From Ficedula albicollis (lineage: Eukaryota; Chordata; Aves; Passeriformes; Muscicapidae), in assembly GCF_000247815.1 (NCBI RefSeq), contig NC_021675.1, positions 64,710,460 to 64,774,459 on the forward strand: a stretch of DNA of 64,000 nt. Direction: 5' to 3'. This document shows, one piece after another, positions 49,106 to 63,543 of the stretch (the first letter of the stretch is position 1; the number at the start of each line of letters is the position of its first letter). The position numbers and the translations under genes are program-made. The notes under the pieces were generated by a model. The model did no database searches. It saw only the letters and a program-made list of their open reading frames with translations, and was not told the origin of the DNA.

Positions 49106-52100
49106 TTAGGTCTCTTAATTTAAACCTCTTCAAAGTACTCCAGTAAAATAGATTAATGAAATGAATATTTTGTATAAAGTGATGAACCTTTTACAGTCAT
49201 CCTAAGCTTTATTTACCCTACTTTTGTAAGGTTTTAATACAGTTGCTACTTCCTATGTTGAAGTTAGAAATACTCAACTGCTGGATTCAAAACTAAAAAA
49301 AAATTGAGATGTATTGCATCAGAATAAAAAGCTGGGCTTAAGCTCCAGATATTTAAAGGAAACCCTAAACAACCAAGACAACAACCCCTCCTCCAACTTT
49401 ATTTTATGCTATTATAAATCAGTATAGCATTCTTCTAAACTTCTTATTCATATTTAGCCAGCTAGTGCTTGTCTCTTGCTGTGTCCATTGTTTGAGCAGG
49501 AACTTGTTTAAATAACAGTGATATTTTCAGGGGAGTAGGAAACTATTTTTAGAGTATGCATTTGTGGCATAAGTAGTTGACTTAAGCTTAAAGATAGCTT
49601 TTTAACCTTGTCAAAAATCTGTATTTTCCACTGGGCGTTATTTTACTATCTGACAATCAGTTTTGAGTTGGATTTGTCATTTCAGACATGGTTGTATGGC
49701 TTCTTTCATCTTTCTAATCCTAAATAGATGAACTGCACATCTGTTGTGTGAAAGTAACGTAGGAGGTCTCTAAATTTTTCTATTTCAAGAGTGACTTTGT
49801 TAACATCAGTTAAAAGGCTTATCTATAATTACACAGTTCCTATTAACACTGTGGTGTTGCAAAACTGATGTTCATTTTCCATCCCTTACCAGATGGTTTT
49901 TAGTGTAAGCGTGTGAAAATCTTTATTTTTAAAATGGGGTATTATGCTTAATAACTGGCAAAGTAACATAGCAAAATTAGGCTTTAATTTTTGAAATAAT
50001 TTCAGGCATTGTACCAGGTGAAAGCAGAGGTACTCTTGTACAACGAGCTGAGAATTTTCACCAAAATGTGTGTAGGAGCAGGGCCTAAGGACAACACTTG
50101 TGCCATGACTGACTTTCAAGGGCCTTTGGGGAGCAAACTTTAGGAGCTTTCTCTGCTACTGGGGTAGTGCAAAGACTCAAGTGTGGTTTTTAGTTCTTTA
50201 ATGTGTCATGAATTTTTGTGGAAGTGAGAACAGTTCCTTAAAATGAAGAATGGTATCTAATCTCATACATTTATTTTCAGAAGGAGGTAAACATGCTGTA
50301 AGCCTTCCAACATCTGCCTGTAAGAAGGGCAAGGACAGGTCATAACTTAATTTGACAATGAATCTTGTAGGGTTTAAGATCCCAATGGTGTCAATGGTGT
50401 GTGGCTGCTGAACTGACCTGTCTGAGTTTTTAATGTACAACTTGTGGGCTCTATCCAAGTAACTTGTAACTCAGCTCCAAGTGCATTTAATTATCAGGGA
50501 CACTGCCCTGTGGAATTCACTTTTCTTTTGAACTGTCCATGTGAACCTTTATGGCTGTGATTATTTTACTCAAGTAGAAGCATCTCTGATAACAATTGGT
50601 CTTTGCTGTGTCAATTTCTTGAACTTAACAGTTCAGATAATTCTACAGTTGAATAAAGCTAGAGAAAAGGGCATGTGTAATTATGAAATGAGATGTTGAA
50701 ACTACTGCTTCTCAACTTCCTCACAGTTCTTGTTGAATCTGGGATGTAATTGACTCCCCCTCCCCATCCAATGAAGTGTTTAGTAACTTGAATTAATTTT
50801 TTCTGGTAAGTTCTGTAGGTAAAAAAAGTAACTAAAACTGTGTCCTTTTTTGTTCTGAATTACAGACCCTCCTTCATCACTTGCTGCTTTAGTTTTCTTG
50901 TGTTTCATTTTATGTAGATGAAGATGTGCTGTGAAACACTTCTTTTCACAACCTCTATTGTGTAATTTTAAGTTTGGACTCTCCAACTATTTGAATTTTT
51001 GTTGTTTAAGGATGTCCTTAAGCAAATGGCAGCGTGCAAGGCACTGGTACAAGGCACTACCTTCTCTGAAGCGGTGCTTTCCTGTGGTCACTCTGCAGCA
51101 TGTTAATGTCATACATGCTTTGAAATTACGAAGGGTTTGGTTATGGAAACCACTTTAGTATTTGTTTTTCCCTTCCTCACTCCCCTCCCCTTGCCACCCC
51201 TGTGGTTTGAGTTTTGTATGAGGAGGACTCAGAGGAAGGGAAGCTGAATTCCTTTTCCTTGTTTTCATCTTTCAAATACAATGGTGATTACAATGTCTGT
51301 ATGCAACAGGCATTATATTTTGCTAATAATGTTTTGTCTCAAAGTGAGTGAGTCATCTTCTGACTGCCAGGCTTCAGAATATGACAGTCCTTAAGAACTT
51401 TCCATGTGAGGAAGCAATAACAGATTTGTGGGATGGCTAATGAATCATGGATAATTAGTGTCCTGGTCCTGCTAAGCTTTAGCACCTGACAGGTATTTTT
51501 AGTGGGGTGGTTTAGAGAAATGTTCTATACCCAGTTTCTAATTTGATCTAATATGTGAAACCTTGAAATGCCAACTTTTTATATAAAAAATAATATGAAT
51601 TGATCTTGTGGGGTTTCCTTCTGAACTCTTACTTGCTTAGTTCTTGTTGAGTATATTTTAGGCCATCACAGATGAAGCTATAATCTATTAAAAATGGAGC
51701 AAAGTCTATTAAAAAGTAATAATAGTGAGGGGGACAAGTGATATATTTTGCCTGTATTGGTGTGTATGTAGTGCTAGCTTCATACTGATTTAGATGAGAA
51801 GGATCCTTGATATATCAAAGACTATGTAATTTTAGCTTAGTTAAAAGTCCCACAAATAATTACTTCAGTAAGATAGAAGTTTCCAGTTGCCAGTATTTGG
51901 CTTTTTCTGAGAGTAGCCTGGGGCACTTAATCATCAGAGCTTAGACTTGTGGGAGAGTCCTGCCCATAGCATTTGGTATCTGCTGAGCATGAGTGGTCTC
52001 CAAATCCCTGCTATTTCAGTGCATCTGATATTGTTTATATACAGCTCTGTGCCTGGCACAAAACTCGTGAAATTCCTTTGGTTATTGATGATTTTTTGAC

Positions 52101-53063
52101 ACTAGAGCTGTTAGTCTTTGCACCTTATCCAAGGAACAGCCATTCTTGAGAAGGAAGGCCTTTCAAAATAAGTGTTGTAGAAGAGGAGAGCTTTTCCTAA
52201 GAGCTCCAGGGCACATCTGAATCTTCTTGTGTAGTCTCAGACTTATGGGAACAACTGTTCATATTGATGACAGATCCTTCAGGCAGGACAAGCAGGTCCT
52301 GTCCCAATACCTTCAACTTCTACCAGGCTTGAATTCAAGCATGCTTTTAACTTTTCTAATCCTATTTTAGTAAATAGGCCCAGTTACCCAGGCTTGATTT
52401 ACTCTGGTATCAGTGTACCTGAGGCATAATCTACAGTTTGCCAAGTTGTTGGAGATAATAGACTTTAAATTTGATTTTTTTTTCTTCTTCCTGCTATAAA
52501 CAAGATGGATATCTAGGTAGCTTAAAAAGGGGGTTGGGAATTGCTGTCCATCTAAGGCTGCATTTCACATGCATCTGAGTTTGGCTAATCCAGATCTTGT
52601 GTAATTCTCCTGTTCATTGTGATGGGAAAGGTCCTTTGCTCATAGCTGTAATCTCTAATTAATGGAGCCCTTAATTTGTTAGAAAAAACTTTTTAGGTTT
52701 AGTGGAGTAAGAGGAGAGCATTTATTTTTCCAGTCTTGCTCCTTAAAATGATCTTGCTGTCACAAACAGATTTCAATTTTCTGTGCTGAAACATAACTGG
52801 TAACTACATTCCAAACTGGAGTTATACAGGTCATAAAGTTTGTCAAGAAGTGGCCTTGTGTTTTTTTTCTAACCACAGCAGAGTATTTTTCTTGACCTAG
52901 TTATTTTTCAAAGACAGATGACTGTTTTTCTTACCTTGAACATTGTTGCCTGAAGGGGTTAATCTGATGGTTTGACACAGGGTTTGAAGAACCTCTGGTC
53001 TCTGCCTCTGATACTGTTGAATTTGGATGCTATTCTGCCCAGCTGTGTTCTTAAAAAAAAAGT

Positions 53064-53238
53064 AAGATTCTTGAACTTGAAAAGGTCCTTCAGTAACAGG
53101 CCTTGAAAAAGGAAACCTTTGTCTGCATGTAAGGCCTTTTCCTCTAGGAAAGCAAGATTCTTGAACTTGAAAAGCTCCTTCAGTAACAGGCCTTGAAAAA
53201 GGAAACCTTTGTCTGCATGTAAGGCCTTTTCCTCTAGG
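53064..53238 (+). repeat. Tandem duplication, 90 bp period
   Basis: AAGATTCTTGAACTTGAAAA...GGCCTTTTCCTCTAGGA occurs at 53064-53148 and 53154-53238, with one noticed substitution (AAGGTCC versus AAGCTCC). The period is a multiple of three, so a - strand frame reads through both copies; no protein is recognised. Confidence 0.95.
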
Positions 53239-55276
53239 ATGAATCTTACATGGTACAAACTTGAAGTATGGAACTGTTCTACTGGGAGTCAATATTTTTT
53301 TCAGATGTCATTTAAGCCTCTTTACAAAATGCATGCCTGTGTTTACTGGGAATTGGCAATGCAGCGTGATGTCTGCTGGCTAATTTCACACGGTCTAAAA
53401 ACTTTTTTCTTCCTGAGTGTTGCCAGCTTCTTTCCCTATTACTGTATCTGTGTGTTCCTGTATGTCCTTATGTTTTATAAGGATGTTATGGACTATTTCT
53501 TGCTCCTCTTTCTTTTGGAGGGAGAATGGGAGGGCTGGAACAGGAGTGATTCCTTCTCTAGTTACTGTGTGAGAACAGGACGTGCAGAATTAAGTAGTTT
53601 ACACAGATTGCCACTCCTCAGGTTCTGCTTCGTGTACATTGCTATTCTGTGAGTTCCTTAGGCTTTGCTCTGAGTTATTTTTGCAGCTCTGCTCTGCTGC
53701 TTTCTGTTTAGGGATTTTTTTCAAGTTCTTTGGTCCGGTGTCAAAATCCTGTTTGGATCCTTGTAGAGAATAACTGTCCAGAAAACCAGCTGTCCTTCCT
53801 GGTGCTGAGCATCACTAAGTCCTTCTCCACTTGCATTATGGCAGTAAGGAATATTCTATGACTTGTAGCAGAAAGATCCAGTGGAACTGAGTGCTCTGAT
53901 CCTCTTGTGTGGTGGCATGACCCACAGTCCGTCCTATATAAATACACTGAGCTATTCTTAGGCTACTGTAAGAAGCTGCTTTATACAAAACATGCCCTGA
54001 CTAGGTAGGCTTGGGATCTAGTGACCCTGATGTTTGCTGGATGTTGTAGCCATGGCATATCTGAGAGCATCCAGCATCTGTGAAGCCATATGAGCTCACT
54101 CCAGCATCTCCCTGTCCACTCTTTGTTCCCAGACACACATGACACAACTCTTTCTATGGCTTGTACTTGTATTTTTTTTAGTGAATCTGCTTCTGCAATC
54201 AACGACTGTGGTTTTGAATCTTTAACATTACCATATTGAATTGAAATCCATTTAGCATAGTTCTGGCTTTTTCTGCCTTAATGCATATTCTGAAAAATAT
54301 GAAGGCCTCTGGGGAACTGTGAGACAAGTTGCAGTCAGCAGCCAGAGGATGGTGGCAAAAGGATGAAAACTGCCCAAAAGGTGTGTTCCCAAGCAGAATT
54401 TGGGGATATCTTTTTGGCTTTTTGTTTTTGTTTTTGGTTTTTTTTTTTGTTGCCTTTGTCAGTGGTTTGGTAGTCTGGAAGTTAGTGCCTTAAAGCTATG
54501 GGTTAAAAAAAGCATGCTAGTGTACTTCAGGAGGGGATGCCAGAGTTGGAGGGGGAAGGAAGGAATGTCCTCTGCAACCTTTTTAGTGTATGCTCTGGGT
54601 CTATAAATAGCTCTCAGTGCCTGTCTCTTCCAATTATTAATTCCCTGAGCAGCAGTATTTGTAAAGCTGATGTTCTTGAGACGGCCTTTGATTTCAAATG
54701 TCTGTTTAGGCATAAATGCAATTTTTTTCCTTCAGGTATGAGTCTACTGATACATGCTGGGTCTTCTACTTTAGGAGTTCCTCATGCACCTGTGAAATAA
54801 CTTCAGTTAAGATTCCTGTTCTCCTGAGTAGTGATGAAACCAACTGCCAGTTACACAAAGCAGAAATCAATATACTGCTGCATTTACCACAAGTAGTAGC
54901 AGCAATATGAGGTGTTTCTCTGTCCTACAGTAACTTGTGGGAGTAGCAGGAACTGTGACCTAAATAGGAAGGAGATTCAAGCTAGTGCTACAACATACTG
55001 TCTGCAGAGTGTAACAAGTGACAGGTTTGGGACACTTTGAGTTTCTCCTCTGTTTATCTAAAAACAAAACAACCTTTTTTTGCTTTGATATCTTACAGGA
55101 GATGTTGCAAGCAGTACTGCTTGGCTGACTTAGCTGCTATCACACTGGGATGGTTTTTTCTTCTGTTGGGGTGAAGTCTTTCTCTTGCTGTGAAACAGAC
55201 TTCATGTCTTGCATGGGGGATTGTTTGATCTATATTCATTCAGACTGAGGGTCAAGTCCAGTTTTGTAATGATAAT

Positions 55277-55386
55277 ATGGTTTGTAATGCATATTAGTGG
55301 TTTTACCTTTGGGTTGCAGCAGAAATAACTTATGGTTTGTAATGCATATTAGTAGTTTTACCTTTGGGTTGCAGCAGAAATAACTT
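55277..55386 (+). repeat. Tandem duplication, 55 bp period
   Basis: ATGGTTTGTAATGCATATTA...TTGCAGCAGAAATAACTT occurs at 55277-55331 and 55332-55386; one base differs (AGTGG versus AGTAG). Confidence 0.95.
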
Positions 55387-55642
55387 GGTCCTTGAAGTTC
55401 ATGTTTGGAAACTGTAAACCAAAGGATTACAGAGAGGAAATGAAGGAGGGGCAGGATGTTGAAATGCATTTTTAGTGAACAGTCGTATTTGTAATAACCT
55501 CTAATCTGTAAGAACAAACCTCAGTGGAGCTGTTATTGAACTATGAGTGCTGCTGTTAACTCCCTCTGCTTCAAACCTCCTTCCCCTTCTGCACGTCAGT
55601 TCCAAAGCAATCGTATTTAAATTCTGTAAGTGACTCATACCT

Positions 55643-55970
55643 ACCTCGAGTTTTTTTTCTCCATCTGAGAAAGTTTTGTGTACACAGAGTAAGGCTACTT
55701 TCACCCTTCACTGGCCAGCTTGTGGTCAAACTATTTTTCTGTGATCTATTTAAATATGTCCTGAGATTTATGATGAATTTCTTCTTGTTTTGAGTTTTTC
55801 TCCATCTGAGAAAGTTTTGTGTACACCTCGAGTTTTTTTTCTCCATCTGAGAAAGTTTTGTGTACACAGAGTAAGGCTACTTTCACCCTTCACTGGCCAG
55901 CTTGTGGTCAAACTATTTTTCTGTGATCTATTTAAATATGTCCTGAGATTTATGATGAATTTCTTCTTGT
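55643..55970 (+). repeat. Tandem duplication, 182 bp period, with a partial third copy
   Basis: ACCTCGAGTTTTTTTTCTCC starts full copies at 55643 and 55825; both run to TTTCTTCTTGT. Between them 55789-55824 is a partial copy of the first 36 bases (TGAGTTTTTCTCCATCTGAG). The layout full-partial-full is the same as at 28610-29294. Confidence 0.95.
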
Positions 55971-58900
55971 GTAACACTCCCCACCCTGCTAGTTTCTCTT
56001 CCTTAACCTTCTTCACTAGATTTACATACCATGGAAGCATCAATTTCCAAGAAGCACTAACCATCAGAAGTATAGCCAAGCTGAGATCTCTTGTTGGAAG
56101 AGATTGCTCAGGTTCCTGGGCTCTGTAAAAATCAGTGACTATCACAGAAGCTGCTGTGGTTTGTTTTGATTTACTTTTAGGATTAGCACGTGAGCACCAT
56201 CTAACATGAATTTTAATTGGAACAGGATTTTGTCCATTCCCAGCATGGTTGGTTTATGTTAGAAAACTGCCATGAAGAAGGTTGTGAGTGATTTCTTAAA
56301 CTTACTCATGGCTGATCATATCACATGTCCTTACCAAGTGTGCCTGTGCCCTGGCTGGCTCTTTAGCTCTTCCTTCCAGCTGATCCCTCTGCAGTGTGCT
56401 TGCTTAGAGAAAGTTACTGCTGATTCTCTTTAGCCATGCAAAGTGAACCAGGCTCTGCTGAAGCAGACTGTGAACCTTGCCTACCTCTGTTTTTTTGTTT
56501 GCTTTTATTCTCTCTCCTTTTATGGCTGTTTTGTGTTGGTGACTGCAGTCACTTGTTTTTGTCCTGCTCTGACCCTTCCAACTGATTAATTCCTTGTGAT
56601 GCAGTTTGATGGTGTGACCTTGTGCTTCTCTATAAATGTGCCCATGATATCATTTCAATCAAGTTCATGAATATTCCAGCCTTCCCTTATGTGGCTGATG
56701 TCACTCAGCTTTAACTCATGAAGTTTGTGGATATAATGTACACTTTGGGGCATGTTTTTACCATTCTTAAGCAGTCTTCAGATGCATTGTCACAAAGATG
56801 TATTGCTACCTCCATCTTTGAGCTGTTGTTTTGTGTGTTGAAGAGATTTCTGCTCCATATGAGGGTCTCAGTATTGCTGCACTGTCATGGAAAACTCAAA
56901 AATGATGATTTAGCTGGTTGTGGAGGACAGCATTAGAGTTTGGAGCGGGTTTGTGTGCCACACGTGAGATGAACATACCAATGCTCTTAAATACATGAAA
57001 CTGAAGAGATGCAGTTCTTAGAAAACTAAGATGAAGAGGAGCAATTATTCTCTTCTGGGCTTATCCTTCTGTGTTGAGGCTCAATGCTTAGTTTATTTTT
57101 TTGTAGGCACTGCAGCTTTGTTGCTGTTAGGGTCTGTAGTACAGATTGTAACTTGATTTTTTTATTCTAAGTGCTGTGTCATAGCATGGTTTTTAATAAC
57201 TCCCCCTTTTCATTTTGGGACAAGGTGTAACTTCCAAGACTAGTTGTGTCATGCTGCTGTTCTGGGCTCCCTTGGACTGAAGTCTGGTCACTCAGCTCCC
57301 TTGCCTCTCTTACTTGTGGAAAAGTATTTTAACCTGCTTTGATTATGTCAGTAAGGGTAAATAGAATATGACATTAATTGCTTTGCTGAGTGGGGTGTGT
57401 GATCTCCTCAGCTCTAAGGGCACGAAGATATACCAGGGCAGAGTTTTTTCTCTAGAACTATATTCTGGTTTAAGGTCTGTTTGGATTGTAGAAAGTGGGA
57501 ATGTGCAATAAAACCAGACTAGTAATTCAGATACAGTTCAGAGGCTTTTGAAAACTTTTAAGTCTCCACCCAAGAAACTTCCTGTGAGATCAGTGCACAC
57601 AAGATAAGAAAGTACTAGGTTTAAACTGGACTAGTGGAGAAGACTCATCTTCTGTGGGGTTTTTGATGTTCAAAAAGACTTTTAAAATTCAGTGTGGTTT
57701 ATAAACATATTAGGGAAAATAACTTGCTTCAGACTTGTATCTGTAAGACTACTTGACTGTAATGACTGCTGGGGATTTTCGGTGAAGGAAAAAAATTGGC
57801 TTACAACAAATGCAGCTGCAGTCGTGGTGTGAAATGAGCTTTTGTTGCAAAAATTACAGGGGTGAGGACTTGTGTGTAGGGGAGAATTTCCACTTTGAAA
57901 TGAGAATGGTTTAAGTTGGCAAAAAGCAAAAGGAATCTTGTCTGTTTTAGAAGCATTACCCAGGAATAGACAATGCCAAGAAGCCTCTAAAATCTGGGGA
58001 ATTTTTGGTATGGTTGAAGGGAGAGAGCAACAGGAAGGTCACATAGTGCTGGTGGGCAGTTCTCTGGTGTGGATTTAGTGTTTCTGGGATCTCTGTGGGG
58101 ATTTACCAGGATTCAAGTGGTCAGGTGTATGAGGTTTTTACTGTGTGTTTTGAAGCCAAGGATTAAAGAATTTTTGCTAAATGAAAAAAATTGTCAGAAG
58201 TTAGTACAGTTACTTTCAGGTGGGTCTAAAGAAAATTGGGACTAAATGAGACTAAATTTCTTTTAAATCTTGCTAGTTTCTTCATATCCAGATGTTTGGA
58301 GTTGTCTAACTTTCTGTGCAAGCAGAGATTAAAAAATGAATTATTTTAACATGCTTTTCTTTAGGTCCTGGAGTCTTTGATATTCTTAGTTTTTGAATAA
58401 TTCTCTAAATTGGTGTACTTTTATTTATATAAATTATTTGTGTGTGTAGCAGAAGGAGCTGGTTTCAGATTTGCTCTTGAGATCAAGATTGAGAGTGTCA
58501 GTTTGGAGTGAAAAACACTTCTTGTATTTGGTCAATGCAGGATGAGGTAAGGACTTGTGTTGTTTTGATATCAGGAGGTGTTGCAGCCTTTTTTTTTTTT
58601 GTAGGTGAGTTGCTGTTGTCATGGTTATAGTTTCTCTGCACTGTTCCCAGTGTTGGAGATCCCACCACAGATTTTGAGGTTGCTTTGCCACGTGAACACA
58701 TCTGCTGTATTGTGAATCTGACTTTCAGGAAAATACTTTGATCAGACATCACCTGTCTGGTTGAAAAATGCAATTAAATAGTTCAAGTAAATATTTGCAT
58801 TAGCTGGGGAATAAGGTGGTACCTTGGAGATTAGGTCTGATGTAATAATGAAGTGATAGAGAACAAAATGCAGCTCCTCAATGGGAGTTCTTAACTCTGA

Positions 58901-59596
58901 AGTGCAGTAGAAGATAATCAGGGATTAAATAATATTTCTAGTGCAAGTCATCAACTGGATAAGTAGTAGATAGGTGCCTTTGTGCTAAGCTTAATTTTGC
59001 TATGTCAAAAGATGTATCTTGCTGACAGGGTGTTTTTGGCAAACCTGCAGTGGCTAAAATGCTCTGACTTCAAGAATAAAATGTCAGAAGTGTGAAGAGC
59101 TTGTCTTAGCCCAAACCTTTTGGAGTCTGAGCTGCAGCACGCTGTGTGAAACAGAAGCCTGGGTAGTTTTCCATTAGTTGTTCTTGTTGCAGTACTGGTG
59201 TGGCACACTTCATCCGCCCAACAGCCTTTTTTAAGAATCTTGAACTTGCAGTAGTTAAAAAATAACTTGGTTCATTCAGTGCTCTGTGAAATGACTGTTC
59301 CATCGATCCGGATGTTTGCTGAACAGCAAGCGCTTCCATTTTAACTGTCTTCCTTTGCTTTTGGGAAAACAGCAAATGCATCCTCAGTTCCTGCATGCAA
59401 CTGTTTTTACTTGCTTCCAGTACTGCTGAGCAGCCAACAGCATGCTGATAACTCAGTTGTTACTGTGGCAACCTTGTTAACTTCAACCAAGTGACTAAGT
59501 ACTCAAGTATTCAAATTAGATACAGAAACTGATAAACTGATATAAACTAAAACAATTTCAACGACTAATTTGTCAAGTGTAACCTTGACAGTGTGG

Positions 59597-59618
59597 TTTT
59601 TTTTTTTTTTTTTTTTTT
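59597..59618 (+). repeat. T22 homopolymer
   Basis: Twenty-two T in a row, of ordinary size for a vertebrate intron and in contrast to the G runs. No retroposon body was recognised next to it. Confidence 0.9.
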
Positions 59619-62600
59619 ATCTACAAGAGTTCTTATAGGCATTATAAAGAAGGATGATAGGGGAAGCAAAAATTCAGAGTACTTGGGAAACAGGGAAAGG
59701 AGAGAGGATCAACTCATGGAGCTTTTTGCAGATGTTTGTACAATTTTTTTTTTCTGACCTAGGACCACTGCTTCTTTGCTGCATGAACTCATCTGAGCTG
59801 TACTAATGTTAAATTGAACTGTTCTTTATTAATGCAAGGTATACAGGATGATGATTTGACAAGAGTTATCTTCACTCTTTCAAACATGTTTCTCCTGTAG
59901 CAGGGAAACACCCTCTGACTTTAATTTGGAAACAGCACTAACATTTTTTCACATGAATTATTTTGCAGTATTACCCAAGGTAGCCTGGACTTTAACTTTT
60001 TTTTTCTAATCATATCACCAATTTGACAACTCGTTACTTTGAGGGGACAAGTTGTAGGAAGGCCCCTTGTATGAGTGAGCTGAGACTTGCCTATGCAGCA
60101 GTTACCAAGTGAGAAGGGTGTGAGGTGTGAAGGACAATGTCTATTTTAGAACAGCTGAATGCACACACTCTTCTCTTAATGTAGTGCCTATTCCCAATTC
60201 ATTCTTTGCAAATGCAAACCCTTAATAATTTCAGTTTTGAGGATTGCAAAAATTGGCCCTCTTAGGCACTAGAATGTTTTGAGCATGAGGTATCTCCAGC
60301 ACAAAAGTGTTTTTGTGATGTGTTTCAGTGGGATAAAATATGGAGTTATATTTTGGAAGCCTGTTGAAAATTTTTAACATTGAGTATTTGCAGTACCCTA
60401 GTGTTTCAGGTATCATTGCCTAGTCTGCCTTGATCAGAAATATCAAAGTGTTGAAATTGTACTTGCAGATTTTTGTATGTGCAACTATTTCATTTTCAAA
60501 AGGACACAGTGTTCTAGTGCAATAGGAGAACAACATCCTGTGCCTGTGAGTGGAAGGGGAAGGAGAAGTGGTAGATCTTTAGGTCTGCACTAGAGCCAAA
60601 GCCTGGCTCAGTGTGTCCCTTCTGGGGTCACTGATGCTTCACTGGGGTCACTGGCGCCTGCTGTAGGTTGAGTCTTTCCTCCCTCCCCCTTCCCCAGGAA
60701 GGATGCCTGTAGCAGGAGGCTGCCATACCACACTTACTAACATTTCTAGCTCCCTGCTGAAGCAGCTGCCTTCCCTCAGCCAAGCCTGAGCAGTAAAACC
60801 AGAAGGCACATAACTTACGTGGTCCTTTTGTCACAAATCAAAAATTCTGTATATGATGCTTGAGCCTCTAAAGGTTTTACAAGTACAGAGTTTATAAGAG
60901 CCTTTAAGACCAGAGGTTGAGCAATTTAAGCTCTGCAAAGATACTGTCCTTCTGGGAAAGGGTTTTGCATATTCCCGGTGTTCTTCAGGTGTGGCTTTTG
61001 ATACTGTATGAGACTTTTTTCCTTTGTCTAGTTATATTTTAACTATCTCAGTTTTCAGTTCTGTTTTACATTGGTCAGAGTGTGCTTTGCATGCCTTCTA
61101 GACTAATTCACATGGCCAGTAAAGAGCAGGAGAACTTTGTGGTCTTGGCAGTATTGGAACAAGAATACTGTGTTGTAAATTGCTTAGCAGGACTGAAATG
61201 TTTCTGAACTTCAGCTAATGCTGGGTAACTCCATTTCAGCCAGTGTGTTGAAAATTGTCCTTTTTGAAAGCTGTGTTACAAGGGTATTTAAGTTTCAACT
61301 AGTAGGTTGAAATAAGTGATATGAAGTAGTGTTATGATGTACAAATAGTATGAAAGATCTTAAAACATGTATGACAGGTGCTTGTGGCTTAACTGTCAGG
61401 TCCTATTTTGTAGAGCTTCAAGGTTACTTGTAACTGCTGTAGTGTGTGCTGAGAGTGGCAGAAAAAAGATGTGCTTGAAGGTAGTCAACATAGAGCCTCA
61501 CTGAAATTCTTCATTAGTGCACAAAAAAATTGATCCAGAGGCTGAGATTCTTGATGTGCTCCAAACCCCTCAAATATAAACTAGTGTGGGTTTTTTGTTG
61601 GTTTTTTTTTTGGGTTTTTTTTGCGTCTTTCCTTTCAGCATCTAATTAGAATTTACTTTTGCATAATAGCTTACCCAGCAAGTTTTTTCTTTTGAGAATG
61701 TTGCTCATCATACTTGTTTTGAGGATTCTTTCCTGAATCAAGGAACTTGAAGGTTTCAGGGGTTTTGGAGTGATTGTACTGTCCTGAAGTGCTCAATGCA
61801 CAGGCCATCGTGTTAAGCGTTTAATACTATTTTGGTTGTGTAACTCTTGTAATCTGAGCCTGTGTTACTGTAGAACCAAAAATTTTTTAAGTTGAATTTC
61901 CAAGGCTTGTTAAAATTGCATGTCCCAGAGCAATAAACTTGCTTTTTTCAATTTTGCAAAGCTCACGTAGTTGGCACAGTAAGGTGTGTTTTCAGGGCAT
62001 GCAAGTGTGCAGTTGGGTTGGTAAATGGCCCTTAAGCTTGTTAAATAGAAGTACTTTGTCAGGTGAGTAGGAATGTAATAATGGAATTTAATATGAACAG
62101 AAATACTTAACCTTGTAGTGGAGTGTTTCACTTCTAGACTCACTTCAGACTTGTAACTAAAGTATATATATGCTCCATGTTGAAAAATACTATTCTCTGG
62201 TATTCATATTCTAAAAGAACTGGGTTCTTTCTGTTCTCCTAGGGAAAGGAACCTCGTGGAGAGTTAGAATAACCATAGAAGAAATGAGAATTTTCTGTCC
62301 TGTTACTGGGCCTAAGGTCCTTTAGCAGCAGAAAGCGAGGACCCTGAGTAGTTAGGTAGTAATGAATAATCTTGAATGGCTTCAGTATACTAGAAAGAAC
62401 TTAATTGATTCCCATCTTTTGAGGCACCAATGAACTCTTTGAGATCCAGACTGTCTGGTTGTTTTCATCTCCTTTGGACAAACCCCTGGTTTAAATTTAG
62501 TTTATCTTGTCTCTTTTGTGGTGGTTGGGCTCTGCAGAAGGTATCCTCTCCCTGCAAGAGTGGGCAGCAGGAAGAATTCAGTTTTAAGAGAAATGGGTCC

Positions 62601-63543
62601 TCAAGTCAATGAAGTGCCTGCATGTTATGTTTTTGTTCTATCTTGTAGTGATGGTCCGATTCAAAAACAGATTAAACTTTAGGGTGTGGGTAATCTGGTA
62701 AATACACTGGTTATTCTGTCTGATGGGGGTAAGAGGAATCCTTTGTAAAGCATACTTGCAATACCTGAAGTGTGCATCCACTTCTTAAATCTTAACAGCT
62801 AGAGAGGTGGATTCCCACTATAGCTTGAGTAAAGTGTAGCACAGACTCGTTCAGATGGCCTCCAGACATTTGTAATGGACATAAGGCAGCATGTGCTTGT
62901 ACAATTGTACAGCAGTTGTAGAAAACAGTGAAGTGTTGGATATGGTCAGGGAATTTTGTACCTGTCATGATAAAATGTTTCTGCTAGGAGGAACAAGGGC
63001 GATACCAGTCCAAATCAGGAGGAGTTAAACTGCTAAGTTAATGTTAGTGGCCTTGTAGGCTAATATTGATATGTTTATTCTGACTAGTGTCAGGAGACCA
63101 AGATTTATTTGTGGCTGCTTACAGAGCACATGCACAATTCATTTAATATATTAAAAGGTCTTTCTGCACTTTTTTCATTGTGCTCCACCATTGGAGGCCT
63201 TGACATGGAAACTTGTTGCTGACTAATGATCATCAAGAGGACTGAAGTAATACTGTTCAAAATGCTAAGGAGTGGTAACAAACTTACTGAGGTTTAAAAA
63301 ATACATTTATTGTATGATTTTAAAAAAAATATCACATTTTGTTCAAACTGCCTCAATGATTTTGGAGCATTTTTTTAAAGTTGGAGGTTCAAGATAGGTA
63401 AGATCAGACTTCATTTATAAATTATTAGCTGTGCTACTTAAGTAGGATAAGATACCAATCTCCTAATAGTTCCTCTTTTTTGCCAATATATAATTTGATA
63501 CAGTTAGAAGCAGTTGTAGATCAATTTCACATAGGCTTGCTAT

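Noticed and set aside
53209..53652. 147-residue + strand frame
   Set aside because: No recognisable family, starts inside a tandem duplication, average intronic composition, no splice or promoter support.
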